A DNA stretch of 60,000 bases, from positions 20,670,854 through 20,730,853 of the forward strand of contig NC_045143.1 in NCBI RefSeq assembly GCF_008831285.2, given 5' to 3'. The DNA comes from Nymphaea colorata (lineage: Eukaryota; Streptophyta; Magnoliopsida; Nymphaeales; Nymphaeaceae). The notes under the pieces are model-generated. The model did no database searches. It was not told the DNA's origin and worked only from the letters and a program-made list of their open reading frames with translations. This document shows, one piece after another, positions 47,884 to 52,756 of the stretch; within the stretch, counting starts at the first letter, position 1, and every line of letters begins with the position of its first letter. The position numbers and the translations under genes are program-made.

Positions 47884-49869
47884 TATGAATACATATATTT
47901 TTATATATAATAAATATATTATATATGTACCCTAGCTGCACCCACCCACCCCCCCTTTCCAAACCCAAGTTTTGTTTCGCCTTTTTGTTTCAAAAAAATC
48001 AAGAAATGGAAGAACAGGAAGCAACAAAAAAACTGTAAAAGGAAATCGATATTTCAAAAATTGCCAAACGAAAATACTGTGTTTTATCGTATTCTTTAAG
48101 AAATATATTTTTAGTATATTGTAAGCTTTGTTGGATTTCTTTCAAAAAGTCAATGAGTATTTTAAATTTTTATCATTGTTTCTGTGAGAAAAATAGTAAA
48201 AAATTTAAATTTTCGCAATTCTTTTTTTAATGCATTTAAAATATTCTTGAATTCCTGAAATTTTCCTGAGAAAAACAAGCTTCCTGATTAATAACTGAGG
48301 AAATATTTTGCCTATAAAAACCAAGAACAATATTTGCGACAGTGCCTACAACCATGCAACTAGCTCCGAGCATGAGCAAACATATGCAACAGTTGCTGAC
48401 CTGTAGCTGCAGGTCTTTGGGACCTGGTGTGCTTGTCTTCAGGACTCTCTCACTTCTCTCTCTTTTTCTCTTCCCCACCTTTTTCTATTTGATTTGGGCC
48501 AACAATCTGGAATTGCATTTCAGCAAAAGCTTCTTAGCTCTTCAAGAAACAAAGTCTGACACTATGCACAATGACACTACAATTTAATACTGTAGACCTG
48601 TGGTATGTCTCATTCTCGGCGATAATCACTGAAAAAATCCATGGAAGCAGCTTCCATGTCCTTTTAGCCATGTCCACACGACTAGTGTGGCTACTGGCTA
48701 GCATTGCACATCTTACACAGTTTTTCATCAGGTTGCATGCATGACGTGGTATCGATTTCCTTCAATTTTGCTTTTAGTTTTTTGTGGTACCTGCCTTGGG
48801 TTGTGGCCTCTTGTGTTTCTGGTGTTAGGAAAATGTGCTTTCAGCTTTTGTTTGTTTACTTGCTTACTTCTACGTTTTGGTAGAATATCAATTGCCATTG
48901 TGTCATACCATATGATGCATGCTTCTTACATAGTGAGATTTATAATTTCAGGATGATCACTATGGGCCAACAACTATGAGCAGGCTAAGCAATACTTCTT
49001 ATGGTGGTCCATCATCTTCACTGGATGGGCTGGGATCTCCTGTTAGTTGCTCTATTTGAACCCTTGAATTATTCTTTTACAGTTTCTTCATGCACAATGC
49101 ACTACTTGTTTGTGCATATAGAAGTTTCTTGTGTTGGGCATGGGTTAATTATCTGGAGGATGATGCTCATGATCTGTGGTGGTTTTTTGAAGCTTGCTGT
49201 GATGATCTGTGATGGTTTACGTAAACTGTTTGAAAATGTTTTAGGTGAGGGAAGAGCCTCCATCATATGGATCATCTGTCATGCAAAAACACGAGTCATT
49301 TGAGAATCCAGTACGAGGAAACGAGAATCAGAGCTTCAGTGAGCAAGATGGGGCAGCTGAAAATCCACAGTTTGGCAAAGCATTGTACGATTTCACAGCA
49401 GGAGGTGATGATGAGGTGAGATTACTTCCCTCGTTTCTTGGTTAGGTTTGAAAATAGAAACTAATGCATTCAAAGGCACTGTGTGTCAGCAATTGGAAAA
49501 AAAAAATCCCTGCTAGCTTACTAGCAATGCTGAGGGAGCCATCCTATGGGTAGAATGAAAGAAAAGAAAATGGCAGACAATGTTTATATTTATTTACTAT
49601 TGGAGACCATGCTCTTATATTTGTTCTGTCACTGTTTACAGTTAAATTTGACGACTGGAGAGGAGGTTGAAATTGATTATGAAGTGGATGGATGGTACTA
49701 TGTAAGTATTTTAATATAATATATATATATATTCTATTGTGTGTGTGTGTGTGGAGAGAGAGAGAGATGTTTTACGGCCGTCAATCATTTGCAGGTTAGG
49801 AAAAAACGGCCAGGAAGGGATGGTAAGATGGCTGGACTTGTCCCTGTGCTGTACGTGAGTTCATCTTAG
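2767..49869 (+). CDS. TASH3: TASH3, SH3-domain subunit of the TPLATE/TSET endocytic complex (5'-partial, 17 exons placed)
   Basis: TASH3 (equivalent to TSAUCER of TSET) is a large adaptin-like subunit of the plant TPLATE complex, which acts at the plasma membrane in clathrin-mediated endocytosis. Exons: 2767-2862, 2954-3074, 3181-3390, 3515-3714, 11793-12058, 13226-13327, 15822-15998, 16102-16290, 16407-16648, 16732-16878, 41543-41756, 47132-47260, 47396-47530, 48952-49041, 49245-49415, 49642-49701, 49795-49869. All introns are GT-AG. The 2624 coding bases keep one frame and give about 873 residues. These comprise an alpha-solenoid (for example [19 protein letters not shown] and [12 protein letters not shown]), an acidic Ser-rich linker, and a C-terminal SH3 domain starting [12 protein letters not shown]. 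Arabidopsis TASH3 is about 1,200 residues, so roughly 300 N-terminal residues lie upstream. No frameshift or stop was seen. The first codon shown is split with the missing upstream exon. Confidence 0.93.
3799..3841. repeat. (TG)n / (CA)n microsatellite
   Basis: A TG run is followed after GCGCCTA by a CA run, so the two can pair as a short imperfect hairpin. It lies just inside the 8.1 kb intron of TASH3. Confidence 0.85.
4370..4770. repeat. Purine-rich tract in intron 4 of TASH3
   Basis: About 400 bases of the + strand are strongly biased to A and G, including GAAGGAAGAAAAGAAAAAG and a GGGGGGGGGG run near 4690. It is low-complexity sequence; the open frames in it on both strands have no recognisable protein content. 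The rest of 3842-5549 is AT-rich intron with nothing identified. Confidence 0.6.
5950..9960 (+). pseudogene. Gypsy gag-pol remnant
   Basis: Pieces in shifting frames resemble Ty3/gypsy proteins. They are a gag segment around 6470-6780, a protease segment around 6960-7350 ([12 protein letters not shown], then [18 protein letters not shown]), an RT segment around 7740-8130 ([17 protein letters not shown]), and an integrase segment around 9170-9560 (HQMDGQTEV-type start, [10 protein letters not shown]). A C-terminal tail [20 protein letters not shown] lies near 9845-9900, typical of plant gypsy integrases. Many stops and frameshifts separate them, so no functional protein is made. Confidence 0.75.
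9962..10230 (+). repeat. 3' LTR of the decayed gypsy element
   Basis: About 269 bases from TGTTGTGATATAGCC to GAGGGCAACA, placed directly after the polypurine tract. Its last ~130 bases align to 5558-5739 next to the primer-binding site. Confidence 0.7.
10231..11792. other. Remainder of TASH3 intron 4, AT-rich
   Basis: No protein-like frame, inverted repeat or known element was recognised. It ends with the acceptor AAATTTAG at 11785-11792, preceded by a T-rich tract. Confidence 0.5.
11793..12058 (+). CDS. TASH3: TASH3 exon e
   Basis: It splices in phase from 3714 (E-G-P-R junction) and encodes the highly conserved [20 protein letters not shown] segment and the following [11 protein letters not shown] and [20 protein letters not shown]. 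The donor AAG|GTAATA is at 12058/12059. The exon stands alone between the 8.1 kb and 1.2 kb introns. Confidence 0.95.
12105..12284. repeat. Compound microsatellite with duplicated unit
   Basis: CT, CA, TA and TG runs follow one another. A second long TA run then lies between two copies of GATAAGGTGCTCTAAAA(A)CCACCT (12216-12238 and 12280-12303). It starts only ~45 bases after the exon e donor. Confidence 0.9.
13226..13327 (+). CDS. TASH3: TASH3 exon f
   Basis: Thirty-four codons in phase 0 reading [20 protein letters not shown] and then [14 protein letters not shown]. The acceptor TTTCTTAG and donor AAG|GTACGC are canonical. Confidence 0.95.
13860..14970. mobile_element. Non-autonomous hAT element A (GAGGCG-rich termini) in TASH3 intron 6
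   Basis: It begins CAATGTTGTGAGAAGCG and ends CGCCTTTTACAACATTG, so CAATGTTGT/ACAACATTG are the terminal inverted repeats. It is flanked by an 8-base target duplication with one mismatch, TTCTGCGG (13852-13859) and TTCTGCAG (14971-14978), which is the hAT hallmark. Both ends carry many GAGGCG/CGCCTC repeats, several arranged as short palindromes such as GAGGCGTACGCCTC. No transposase is encoded. Element B at 43587-45159 is the same family. Confidence 0.88.
15822..16878 (+). CDS. TASH3: TASH3 exons g-j
   Basis: Exons 15822-15998, 16102-16290, 16407-16648 and 16732-16878. They encode [20 protein letters not shown], the [10 protein letters not shown] loop, [39 protein letters not shown] and [20 protein letters not shown]. 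Next come a Gly/Ser loop ([16 protein letters not shown]) and [20 protein letters not shown]. The last exon ends in phase 2 (ACC AG|) and its partner is 24.7 kb away at 41543. Confidence 0.95.
16879..17279. other. Start of the 24.7 kb TASH3 intron 10
   Basis: AT-rich sequence with GATATC/GATATT repeats near 17060-17120, possibly an old MITE. Nothing firm was recognised. The TTTAT at 17275-17279 is the left target-site duplication of the Copia element that follows. Confidence 0.5.
17280..17525 (+). repeat. 5' LTR of Copia element 1
   Basis: 246 bases starting TGTTCATAGATCG and ending TATTTCTACA, directly followed by the Met-tRNA primer-binding site at 17526-17538. Confidence 0.95.
17641..17765 (+). 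repeat. 33-bp tandem repeat in the Copia 1 leader
   Basis: Copies start at 17641 (29 bases), 17670, 17703 and 17736 (partial). The unit is (T/G)CTGCCGCCGTCCGCCCT followed by CCCGTCGCCCGTCCG or close variants. The unit length is a multiple of three. It lies in the GC-rich leader upstream of the gag start at 17971. Confidence 0.85.
17971..22295 (+). pseudogene. Copia 1 gag-pol polyprotein, broken
   Basis: The ATG at 17971 opens a gag frame related to the intact Copia 2 protein. Recognisable parts in order are gag (LTKENYFSW onward), a CCHC knuckle ([14 protein letters not shown], near 18730), protease ([11 protein letters not shown], near 19010), the integrase zinc region and core (19419-20000), RT ([14 protein letters not shown] near 21315) and RNase H (near 21830-22200). 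Defects are frameshifts near 18470, 19885 (C-run), 20910 and 21285, and stops at 19410-19412 (TAG), 21690-21692 (TAA) and 21852-21854 (TGA). The frame ends ...LEGEC with its stop inside the 3' LTR. It cannot be autonomous. Confidence 0.92.
22512..25493. mobile_element. 2982-bp solo LTR nested in the 3' LTR of Copia 1
   Basis: It begins TGTCACACCCCGACC, ends GAGCGTTACA (TG...CA ends) and is flanked by a perfect 5-base duplication CTCTT (22507-22511 and 25494-25498). There is no internal coding region, primer-binding site or second LTR, so this is a solo LTR left by LTR-LTR recombination. An LTR near 3 kb suggests a large, probably Ty3/gypsy, parent element; the lineage is not determined. The right part (about 25050-25490) is purine-rich then GC-rich, and open frames there are not protein-like. 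Confidence 0.88.
25528..26076. other. Intron 10 segment between Copia 1 and the hAT transposon
   Basis: Very T-rich and then AT-rich; no coding potential or element ends were recognised. It is continuous with 16879-17279 before the Copia insertion. Confidence 0.5.
26519..29036 (-). pseudogene. hAT transposase (BED zinc finger, catalytic core, hATC), two in-frame stops
   Basis: Exons on the minus strand are 29036-27182, 27077-26873 and 26792-26519, with GT-AG introns and consistent phase. The BED finger comes first (CNYCKQ then HHIAGTH). A charged linker follows, then the catalytic region with [27 protein letters not shown] and the C-x2-H motif CAAHCVNL. The dimerisation region follows ([35 protein letters not shown]), and an Asp/Glu-rich tail ends the protein. 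Two TAG codons interrupt the frame: 28844-28842, between BED and core, and 26710-26708, in the acidic tail. No frameshift was seen. The BED-to-core stop probably abolishes full-length protein; internal initiation could still give a BED-less form. Confidence 0.88.
29340..29526. promoter_or_regulatory. Subterminal CGTATCGTA array of the hAT element (transposase-promoter side)
   Basis: About 14 overlapping copies of TACGATACG or its complement, with TACGTACGCG spacers, occupy the end nearest the transposase start. Arrays of short subterminal repeats in hAT elements are known transposase-binding sites; that role here is inferred. Confidence 0.65.
29527..30379. other. Intron 10 segment with a fragment of a TIR element
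   Basis: Mostly AT-rich with no gene. At about 30105-30200, CATGTCACATGGGTGT followed by GGTGCTGGTGTGGGTGCGG and an AT-rich run resembles the left end of the TIR element at 39412-40248. Its other end was not found. Confidence 0.45.
30700..32250 (-). pseudogene. Gypsy gag/protease remnant
   Basis: On the minus strand, 32116-31931 reads like the gag core ([20 protein letters not shown], then a [10 protein letters not shown] motif). At 31788-31561 a degraded zinc knuckle ([16 protein letters not shown]) has lost its first Cys. Near 31100 a [12 protein letters not shown]-like segment matches the region after the protease in plant gypsy elements. Stops and frameshifts separate the pieces. The 5' part of gag and the leader continue across Copia 2 into 38154-39335. 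Confidence 0.7.
32907..33189 (-). repeat. 3' LTR of Copia element 2
   Basis: 283 bases, TGTAGAAACATGC...ATTTTAACA on the + strand. It appears the same as 37871-38153 at every base. It carries the termination codon of the polyprotein at its inner edge. Confidence 0.95.
33184..37485 (-). CDS. Copia gag-pol polyprotein, intact (1433 aa)
   Basis: The polyprotein drives retrotransposition: particle assembly, processing, cDNA synthesis and integration. The first ATG in frame is at 37485. Domains: gag (1-250), CCHC knuckle C253-C266 ([14 protein letters not shown]), aspartic protease at D356 (VDSGA), integrase HHCC from H492, and integrase core D551, D614, E650 with DD35E spacing. RT follows, with [11 protein letters not shown] near 1025 and YVDD at 1110-1113, then RNase H in the last ~150 residues ([21 protein letters not shown]). 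All catalytic residues named are present. The last codon and stop (TGT TAA) are the first bases of the 3' LTR. It is related to, but clearly distinct from, Copia 1. Confidence 0.95.
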   Translation of the reverse strand: MAEELAPKSDMAFDAGSAPKSEILPVQVTPIRLTKDNYLSWSAALEIGITSRGRLSYITGDKPAPSKTDPQWATWVLEDSQVKVWIISSVSADIQPLILRKPTSFDMWTVLARMYGRKKRVLRTYQIKRSIYSLKQGDLSVASFYAALKTKWEELDYHVNDNWDCGSDHARYWEKEWMDRTFLFLGGLRDEFESIRSQILNCDEIPGIEDVYARVESEEQRRQVMQIDPSHGTGPSAFVSRSSVSGPRPVRRCTHCHKSGHSVDFCWDLHPEKRLVRGRPPSSRRGPLVQDSTQSGSSSGEKSRLSPDQIKELQAYISRLSTTSEDTSTSDGVKLAQALVATSDQGNSSPGDWIVDSGATHHMTGDPKMFQEYKLTSGQQRVSMADGSSISVAGKGSFSLLNKYCLHNALHVPNIPVNLLSVSSITKELNCNLIFSADRCVLQDLGTGQKIGIGSAIDGLYRMPVQVASALISATSGQLSDVEDRSAIMRWHERLGHLPFQLIKQLFPKMFRSVSLDTFACEVCQLSKHVRASYPISFNKTSRPFALVHSDVWGPSGVPTGRGFRYFMTLIDDYSRCTFVYLLKERSEVPGIVKNFVAFVETQFQTPVQTLRTDNAREYVSLSLDDFLRSKGIIHETSCSYTPPQNGVAERKNRHLLNVTRALMFQRHVPKRYWGDALLTSAHLINRMPTRVLNGHSPYSVLWPDQSPWPLTPRVFGCICFVHDHSPTLKKLDPRSIKAVFLGYSSTQKGYKCVDPSTSRVYVSRDVTFHEHEAYFPANPLQGECLGERVDEYSSHQLIQFTDFLDYTASSPSVSVDDTVSEDRDSQMEGGPVEEQSRDHLFGQVYTRKKNDVMEVVDVTNPDLVSSPDDPSPMNEDLPIALRKGTRSCTSHPIQRFVSYAKLSKDYKCFITSLSMAVIPRSVEDAREDPKWLQAMTEEMDALAKNNTWEVVDIPNGTHLVGSKWVFTVKYKPNGTVERYKARLVAKGFSQKYGIDYLETFAPVAKLKTVRVILALAVQKKWSMDQLDVKNAFLNGHLEEEVYMSMPPGYAQKGKCCYLKKALYGLKQSPRAWFERLRVVMKTNGYKQGNGDHTLFIKQRNGLVSLLLVYVDDMIVTGDDEEEKRKMKETLAAEFDLKDLGKLRYFLGIEIARSETGLVMSQRKYTLDLLKETGKLGCRPFLTPMESGTRISIKTGTILDEEGKGRYQRLVGKLIYLTLTRPDITYAVGVLSQFMHAPTDCHWKSAERVLGYLKNDPGKGLLYTRQSQLSIEGYSDADWAGCTDTRRSTTGYCIFLGGNLVVWRSKRQEVCSRSSAEAEYRAVAMGVTEMLWLKILLADIGVKMEEKMRMYCDNKSAINLANNPVLHDRTKHVEIDRHFIRERIDSKELILPYMKSEDQVADVLTKSLCTSQFEKNVSKLGMFDMYAKLEGEC
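37871..38153 (-). repeat. 5' LTR of Copia element 2
   Basis: 283-base LTR, next to the primer-binding site at 37858-37870. A GC-rich untranslated leader (37486-37857) separates it from the gag start, as in Copia 1. Confidence 0.95.
39412..40248. mobile_element. 837-bp non-autonomous TIR element inserted in the gypsy 5' LTR
   Basis: It starts TATGTCACATAGGTATGGG and ends CGTACCCATGTTACATA, giving imperfect terminal inverted repeats. The flanks GAGAGACC and GAGAGAAA may be a decayed 8-base target duplication. GGGTACGG-type repeats are enriched near both ends, and there is a TA microsatellite at 39494-39521. Its removal restores alignment between the two gypsy LTRs. No protein is encoded. The superfamily is uncertain, possibly hAT. 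Confidence 0.7.
40489..41542. other. End of TASH3 intron 10
   Basis: AT-rich, no element recognised. The acceptor CCAAACTGCAG ends at 41542. Confidence 0.55.
41543..41756 (+). CDS. TASH3: TASH3 exon k
   Basis: In phase with 16878 (S-A-K-L-I-D-I-Y at the junction). It encodes [20 protein letters not shown] and an acidic Trp-containing segment typical of TASH3 ([19 protein letters not shown]). The donor CGG|GTATGA is at 41756/41757. The exon sits between the 24.7 kb and 5.4 kb introns. Confidence 0.95.
42119..42337 (-). repeat. 3' LTR of the gene-carrying element
   Basis: 219 bases, TG...CA ends, equal in length to the partner LTR at 46017-46235. Confidence 0.92.
42483..43340 (-). pseudogene. 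UDP-glycosyltransferase (family 1, UGT79/94-like) gene fragment, broken
   Basis: Read on the minus strand in changing frames, 43340-43190 gives [19 protein letters not shown]. Near 43175-43040 there is [17 protein letters not shown], a TAG stop, then [20 protein letters not shown]. At 43000-42800 there is an interdomain segment ([38 protein letters not shown]). At 42745-42580 there is [20 protein letters not shown] and a [17 protein letters not shown] stretch. This is the order of a plant UGT up to the middle of the C-terminal domain. The PSPG donor-binding box is missing, with several stops and frameshifts, so it is non-functional. It has the same orientation as the host element. Subfamily assignment is from motif memory only. 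Confidence 0.72.
43587..45159 (+). mobile_element. hAT element B (GAGGCG family), internally deleted
   Basis: It begins CAATGTCGTAAG and ends CCTTTTACAACATTG, with a perfect 8-base target duplication ATGCCTCC at 43579-43586 and 45160-45167. The termini share the GAGGCG/CGCCTC repeats and sequence of element A (13860-14970). The middle (44480-44656, + strand) keeps an acidic frame ([20 protein letters not shown]) like the C-terminal tail exon of plant hAT transposases. B therefore looks like a deletion derivative of an autonomous element. It splits the gene-carrying LTR element. Confidence 0.9.
44462..44656 (+). pseudogene. hAT transposase C-terminal acidic tail remnant
   Basis: A 64-codon frame ending in TAG... 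of element B is rich in Asp and Glu after [13 protein letters not shown]. Such acidic tails follow the dimerisation domain in plant hAT transposases, and the transposase at 26519-29036 has one. The rest of the gene is absent. Confidence 0.45.
45813..46016 (-). pseudogene. Short gag-like frame of the gene-carrying LTR element
   Basis: A 67-codon frame starts right at the primer-binding side and contains [20 protein letters not shown] and [20 protein letters not shown] second frame at 45629-45160 is charged and coiled-coil-like. Position suggests gag, but I recognise no family motif. Confidence 0.4.
46017..46235 (-). repeat. 5' LTR of the gene-carrying element
   Basis: 219 bases, directly preceded on the + strand by GGCTCTGATGCCAT, the complement of a Met-tRNA primer-binding site. 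Confidence 0.92.
46236..47131. other. Remainder of TASH3 intron 11
   Basis: It contains a 79-base exon-like block (46260-46338) between TTTGCAG and AAG|GTATGT with an in-frame stop, and a 22-base tandem duplication near 46735-46780 (ATTAGGA(C/T)ATGGTTTGATG). No gene was recognised. It ends with acceptor CTCTCTCTTAG. Confidence 0.45.
47132..47530 (+). CDS. TASH3: TASH3 exons l and m
   Basis: Exons 47132-47260 and 47396-47530, both phase 0. They encode [38 protein letters not shown], and the Ser-rich [20 protein letters not shown] and [14 protein letters not shown] linker segments conserved in TASH3. Confidence 0.95.
47531..48951. other. TASH3 intron 13
   Basis: 1.4 kb, AT-rich, with TA microsatellite at about 47861-47882 and GGGTGTGGGTGTG/CACCC repeats near 47700-47770 that resemble the ends of the TIR element at 39412. 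No gene was recognised. Confidence 0.5.
48952..49869 (+). CDS. TASH3: TASH3 exons n-q, including the C-terminal SH3 domain
   Basis: Exons 48952-49041, 49245-49415, 49642-49701 and 49795-49869. After a disordered linker ([20 protein letters not shown]), the SH3 domain runs [12 protein letters not shown] / [20 protein letters not shown] / [20 protein letters not shown] and is split by two introns at those slashes. The ALYDF motif, the Trp of DGWYY and the final P-x-x-Y are present. The protein ends ...LYVSSS; the TAG stop is 49867-49869. In Arabidopsis this SH3 domain is reported to bind ubiquitin. Confidence 0.96.
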
Positions 49870-51459
49870 TGCTTCCTGTACTGCATAGCAGGCTTTGTCT
49901 TTTCTTTGTCCCAGTTTTGCTTTCTTCTTTCTTGTGCTATTATATTTTGTTTTCTGTTTTTCTTGTTGTTGTAATGGCTTATTCATTCTTTGAGAAACTT
50001 TCGCAACACTCCATTATATATATATATACCGCATCATTTTCCTGATCGGTTGTATACTTGCGGCTTTCTTTGCTGGCCTTGGATCTTGTCGTGTTTTATC
50101 TTGATAAACTTGTGACACTGCATTGTTCCCTTTGGTTGTTCGAAATGCTTGAACTTGTGGACAGAAAATTATGCACGTAACACGCGGTGGTTCCTAACCT
50201 CACCGTGGTCCAAGTCACTTATTGGCAACATTATACATGTGTATCACCCTTCCCAGTCAACGTGTCTCTTTTTGGTCCCTCACGCAAATGATGCGGACGG
50301 TTACCAACTCCAATAATTCGTCGGCAGTTAGCTTGTAGCGGGCCTTTCTTAAAGTAATAATTTACTTTAGAAATGCCAAAGCAGGCCGATCCAATATTTT
50401 GTTATTGTCTGATTCTCCGCGTCTTCTTGTAAAATGATTCCCCTCCAATTTTGATAAGTGGAGGCACTCAACTCTTTTGTTGGCTATGATTTGAATTTGA
50501 ATGTTGAACCACCTTTTTTTTGTGGGTGTAGTGTAGAGATTTCTATATTTAATAGGCTTCCCTAATTTTTGTAAACACATACATGTAATTTTGTGTTTTA
50601 TTGGTTTCTTATATTCTTCGATTCTTTTGTGATGGTGAAAACTTTTATGCGGTCATGGACTTGGGAGAACTTTGTCTCCGAATTATGTAAAATCCTTGTG
50701 TGTGTATGTGTTTTTTTTTTTGGTTTCTTCTCTTGGTGGGCTTTGTTTCTAACACTTTTTTTCTTCACACTAATGGACTTCATCAGTAGTGGTCTAGTTA
50801 CAAGGGATGATAACTAAGGGATGAATATCATGCAATGGTGCCCATCTCCAATTTCTCACTTGAACGACAAAACCGCTAATTTTACGCGAGCCACCAGTCT
50901 ACCGGAGCTATATCAAAACCAGTTTTGGAAGGTTCACTTCCAAAAGTTTTTGCATCCTTTGATATAAATTCAAACTTATGATATGAACACTCCTCTTTGG
51001 TAATTCAGGGTCATTTCTTCTGCAACCTTGTTGCCGAAAAGCTTTTACCATTTTATTTTCCAAAAAAATGTTTGGTGACAAAAGGATTTAAAAAACCTAG
51101 AAATAAAAGCGGGCACTCCAAAACTACTCTAAAACTGTTAATCAAATATCAGATCATCTCAGATTATAATCTGCTTGGAAAATGAACTGAGAAGTGGACA
51201 TGCAGAACAAAATCAAGGGGATGAAGGCATCTTTCTTCCAGCACTTAAAGTTGATCGCCAATCGGGCACCTTCTTCCATCTTTCCTACCAAAAGCACGAT
51301 GACATCCGACCAATTCTATAAGCGCAAGAGTTCAGTGGGGATGGGACATTTGATCCCAGAAACGACTACTGATCCTAAAGCTACTATGAGAAAAGTAGCT
51401 GACTCTAATATAGCGACAACATGATTGATGTGGATGGGTGTGTTGGGTAGTGGATAGGC
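49870..51459. other. TASH3 3' flank, no gene recognised
   Basis: T-rich sequence that should include the TASH3 3' UTR. Small TA runs occur at 50016-50027. Open frames here are short and without recognisable content. Confidence 0.5.
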
Positions 51460-52060
51460 CAGAAAGGGTTAGGGCTGATTGAGGTGAGGAGCCAAAGTCT
51501 CATCTCTTCGTTCACCGGAGCTTTCGAGTCCCGGTTCAACGCTGATTGCTTTCACAACATCCAATAACATCCTATGGAACACTGTTGCTGGGATTCTCAT
51601 GTCTTCATGATAGATCCGGTTACTATGCTTCCAAATGGAGCATATTATTACAGGCAGGCCCACAGCCCAAAATATTTGAGAGCCGAAAGCACGAAGAAGC
51701 CAGCTTTAAAAAGGTTGCTTGAGATCATAAGCATGGGAAATTGGCCTACCAAATTTAGCCCCAAAGGAGCAAGAAAAGAACTTTGGGGACTAGCAACCAA
51801 GGAATAAGTGGTTAGTAGTGTATTCTGCCTTTATGACATAAGGGGCATTGGTCCGCAAGAAGAAAACACCTGATTTCCTCCAATCCATCTAAAGCAATGA
51901 GCCACTTGAAAAGGGTTTTGAACTTCCAGCCACCTGCGCCTGCTAAAGACCCCCTCAATGACGGGACTATAGCTCCCTCATTCATGTTTCCACGAAGAGG
52001 GTAGGCCTAGATTCACCAGAGAAGCACGTAGATTTTCCATCCCAGGCAAGATCGAATCAT
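51460..52060 (-). mobile_element. LINE 3' fragment (zf-RVT region)
   Basis: On the minus strand, broken frames show ADQCPLCHKGRIH (the C-x2-C of the zf-RVT zinc-binding region). The frame at 51663-51469 follows, reading AVGLPVIICSIWKHSNRIYH, the usual ...IWKERN-like ending of plant LINE reverse transcriptases. The upstream RT core is absent. Poly-A and target duplications were not identified. It is a dead 5'-truncated copy. Confidence 0.6.
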
Positions 52061-52756
52061 TAACTCCGAAGGGGGTGATGGAAGTCCAAAAACAACTGGA
52101 CTGTCTGTGAGTTTTTACTCCAAAGAACGATCGTTACATACTTTCGAGATGGCTTTCTAAATAGAAGGGAGACTAATCTCACTTTTATTTTGCCTTTTCT
52201 GGTGTTTGGCTGTGTTATTTGTCCAAAATTCAATGATATAGTTGCCCCAAAGGAGATTGCATAACTGGGCAGCAAGGTTGCTCACGAAAAAAAGTTAATG
52301 AGTTTTGAATCTTTATTGTTGTTATCATGCTCCAGTATGCTACTCTCCTGTACTGTTTACAGTAGAAAGTGCAGTTTGAATGATGTAACTATAAGTTCAT
52401 CTAAGTTCTGAAAGTAACTCTAAACTCCATAAGAGGGAACGAGAGGTTTTGGACTTCCCACTCCAGAAGTAGGATTTTCTTCTGCTCACAAAAAAAAAAT
52501 GACATAATTGGATGTGAGATCCTCAAATTGTTGCAAGAAAAAAGAAAAAGGAACTACAAAAAGTGGGCCTTAGCTACTTTTTTTTTTTGTTTTAATTGAA
52601 CCTTAACGTTCAATCTTCCATCGGCCACGACGAACCGTTGACGCCTGACGGCGAATATGACTACCCATTGGGTTCCAATGTCACCTGCCTAAATAGCTCT
52701 CCCGGCCTAGAAAAAAAGGCCCCTCGCAAGTCCTGCTAGCCACCATCGACCGTCAG
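52061..52756. promoter_or_regulatory. HEXO2-like gene 5' flank
   Basis: About 700 bases between the LINE fragment and the HEXO2 ATG. TAAATAG near 52690 is a weak TATA-like candidate about 65 bases before the ATG. No firm promoter element can be assigned. Confidence 0.3.
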
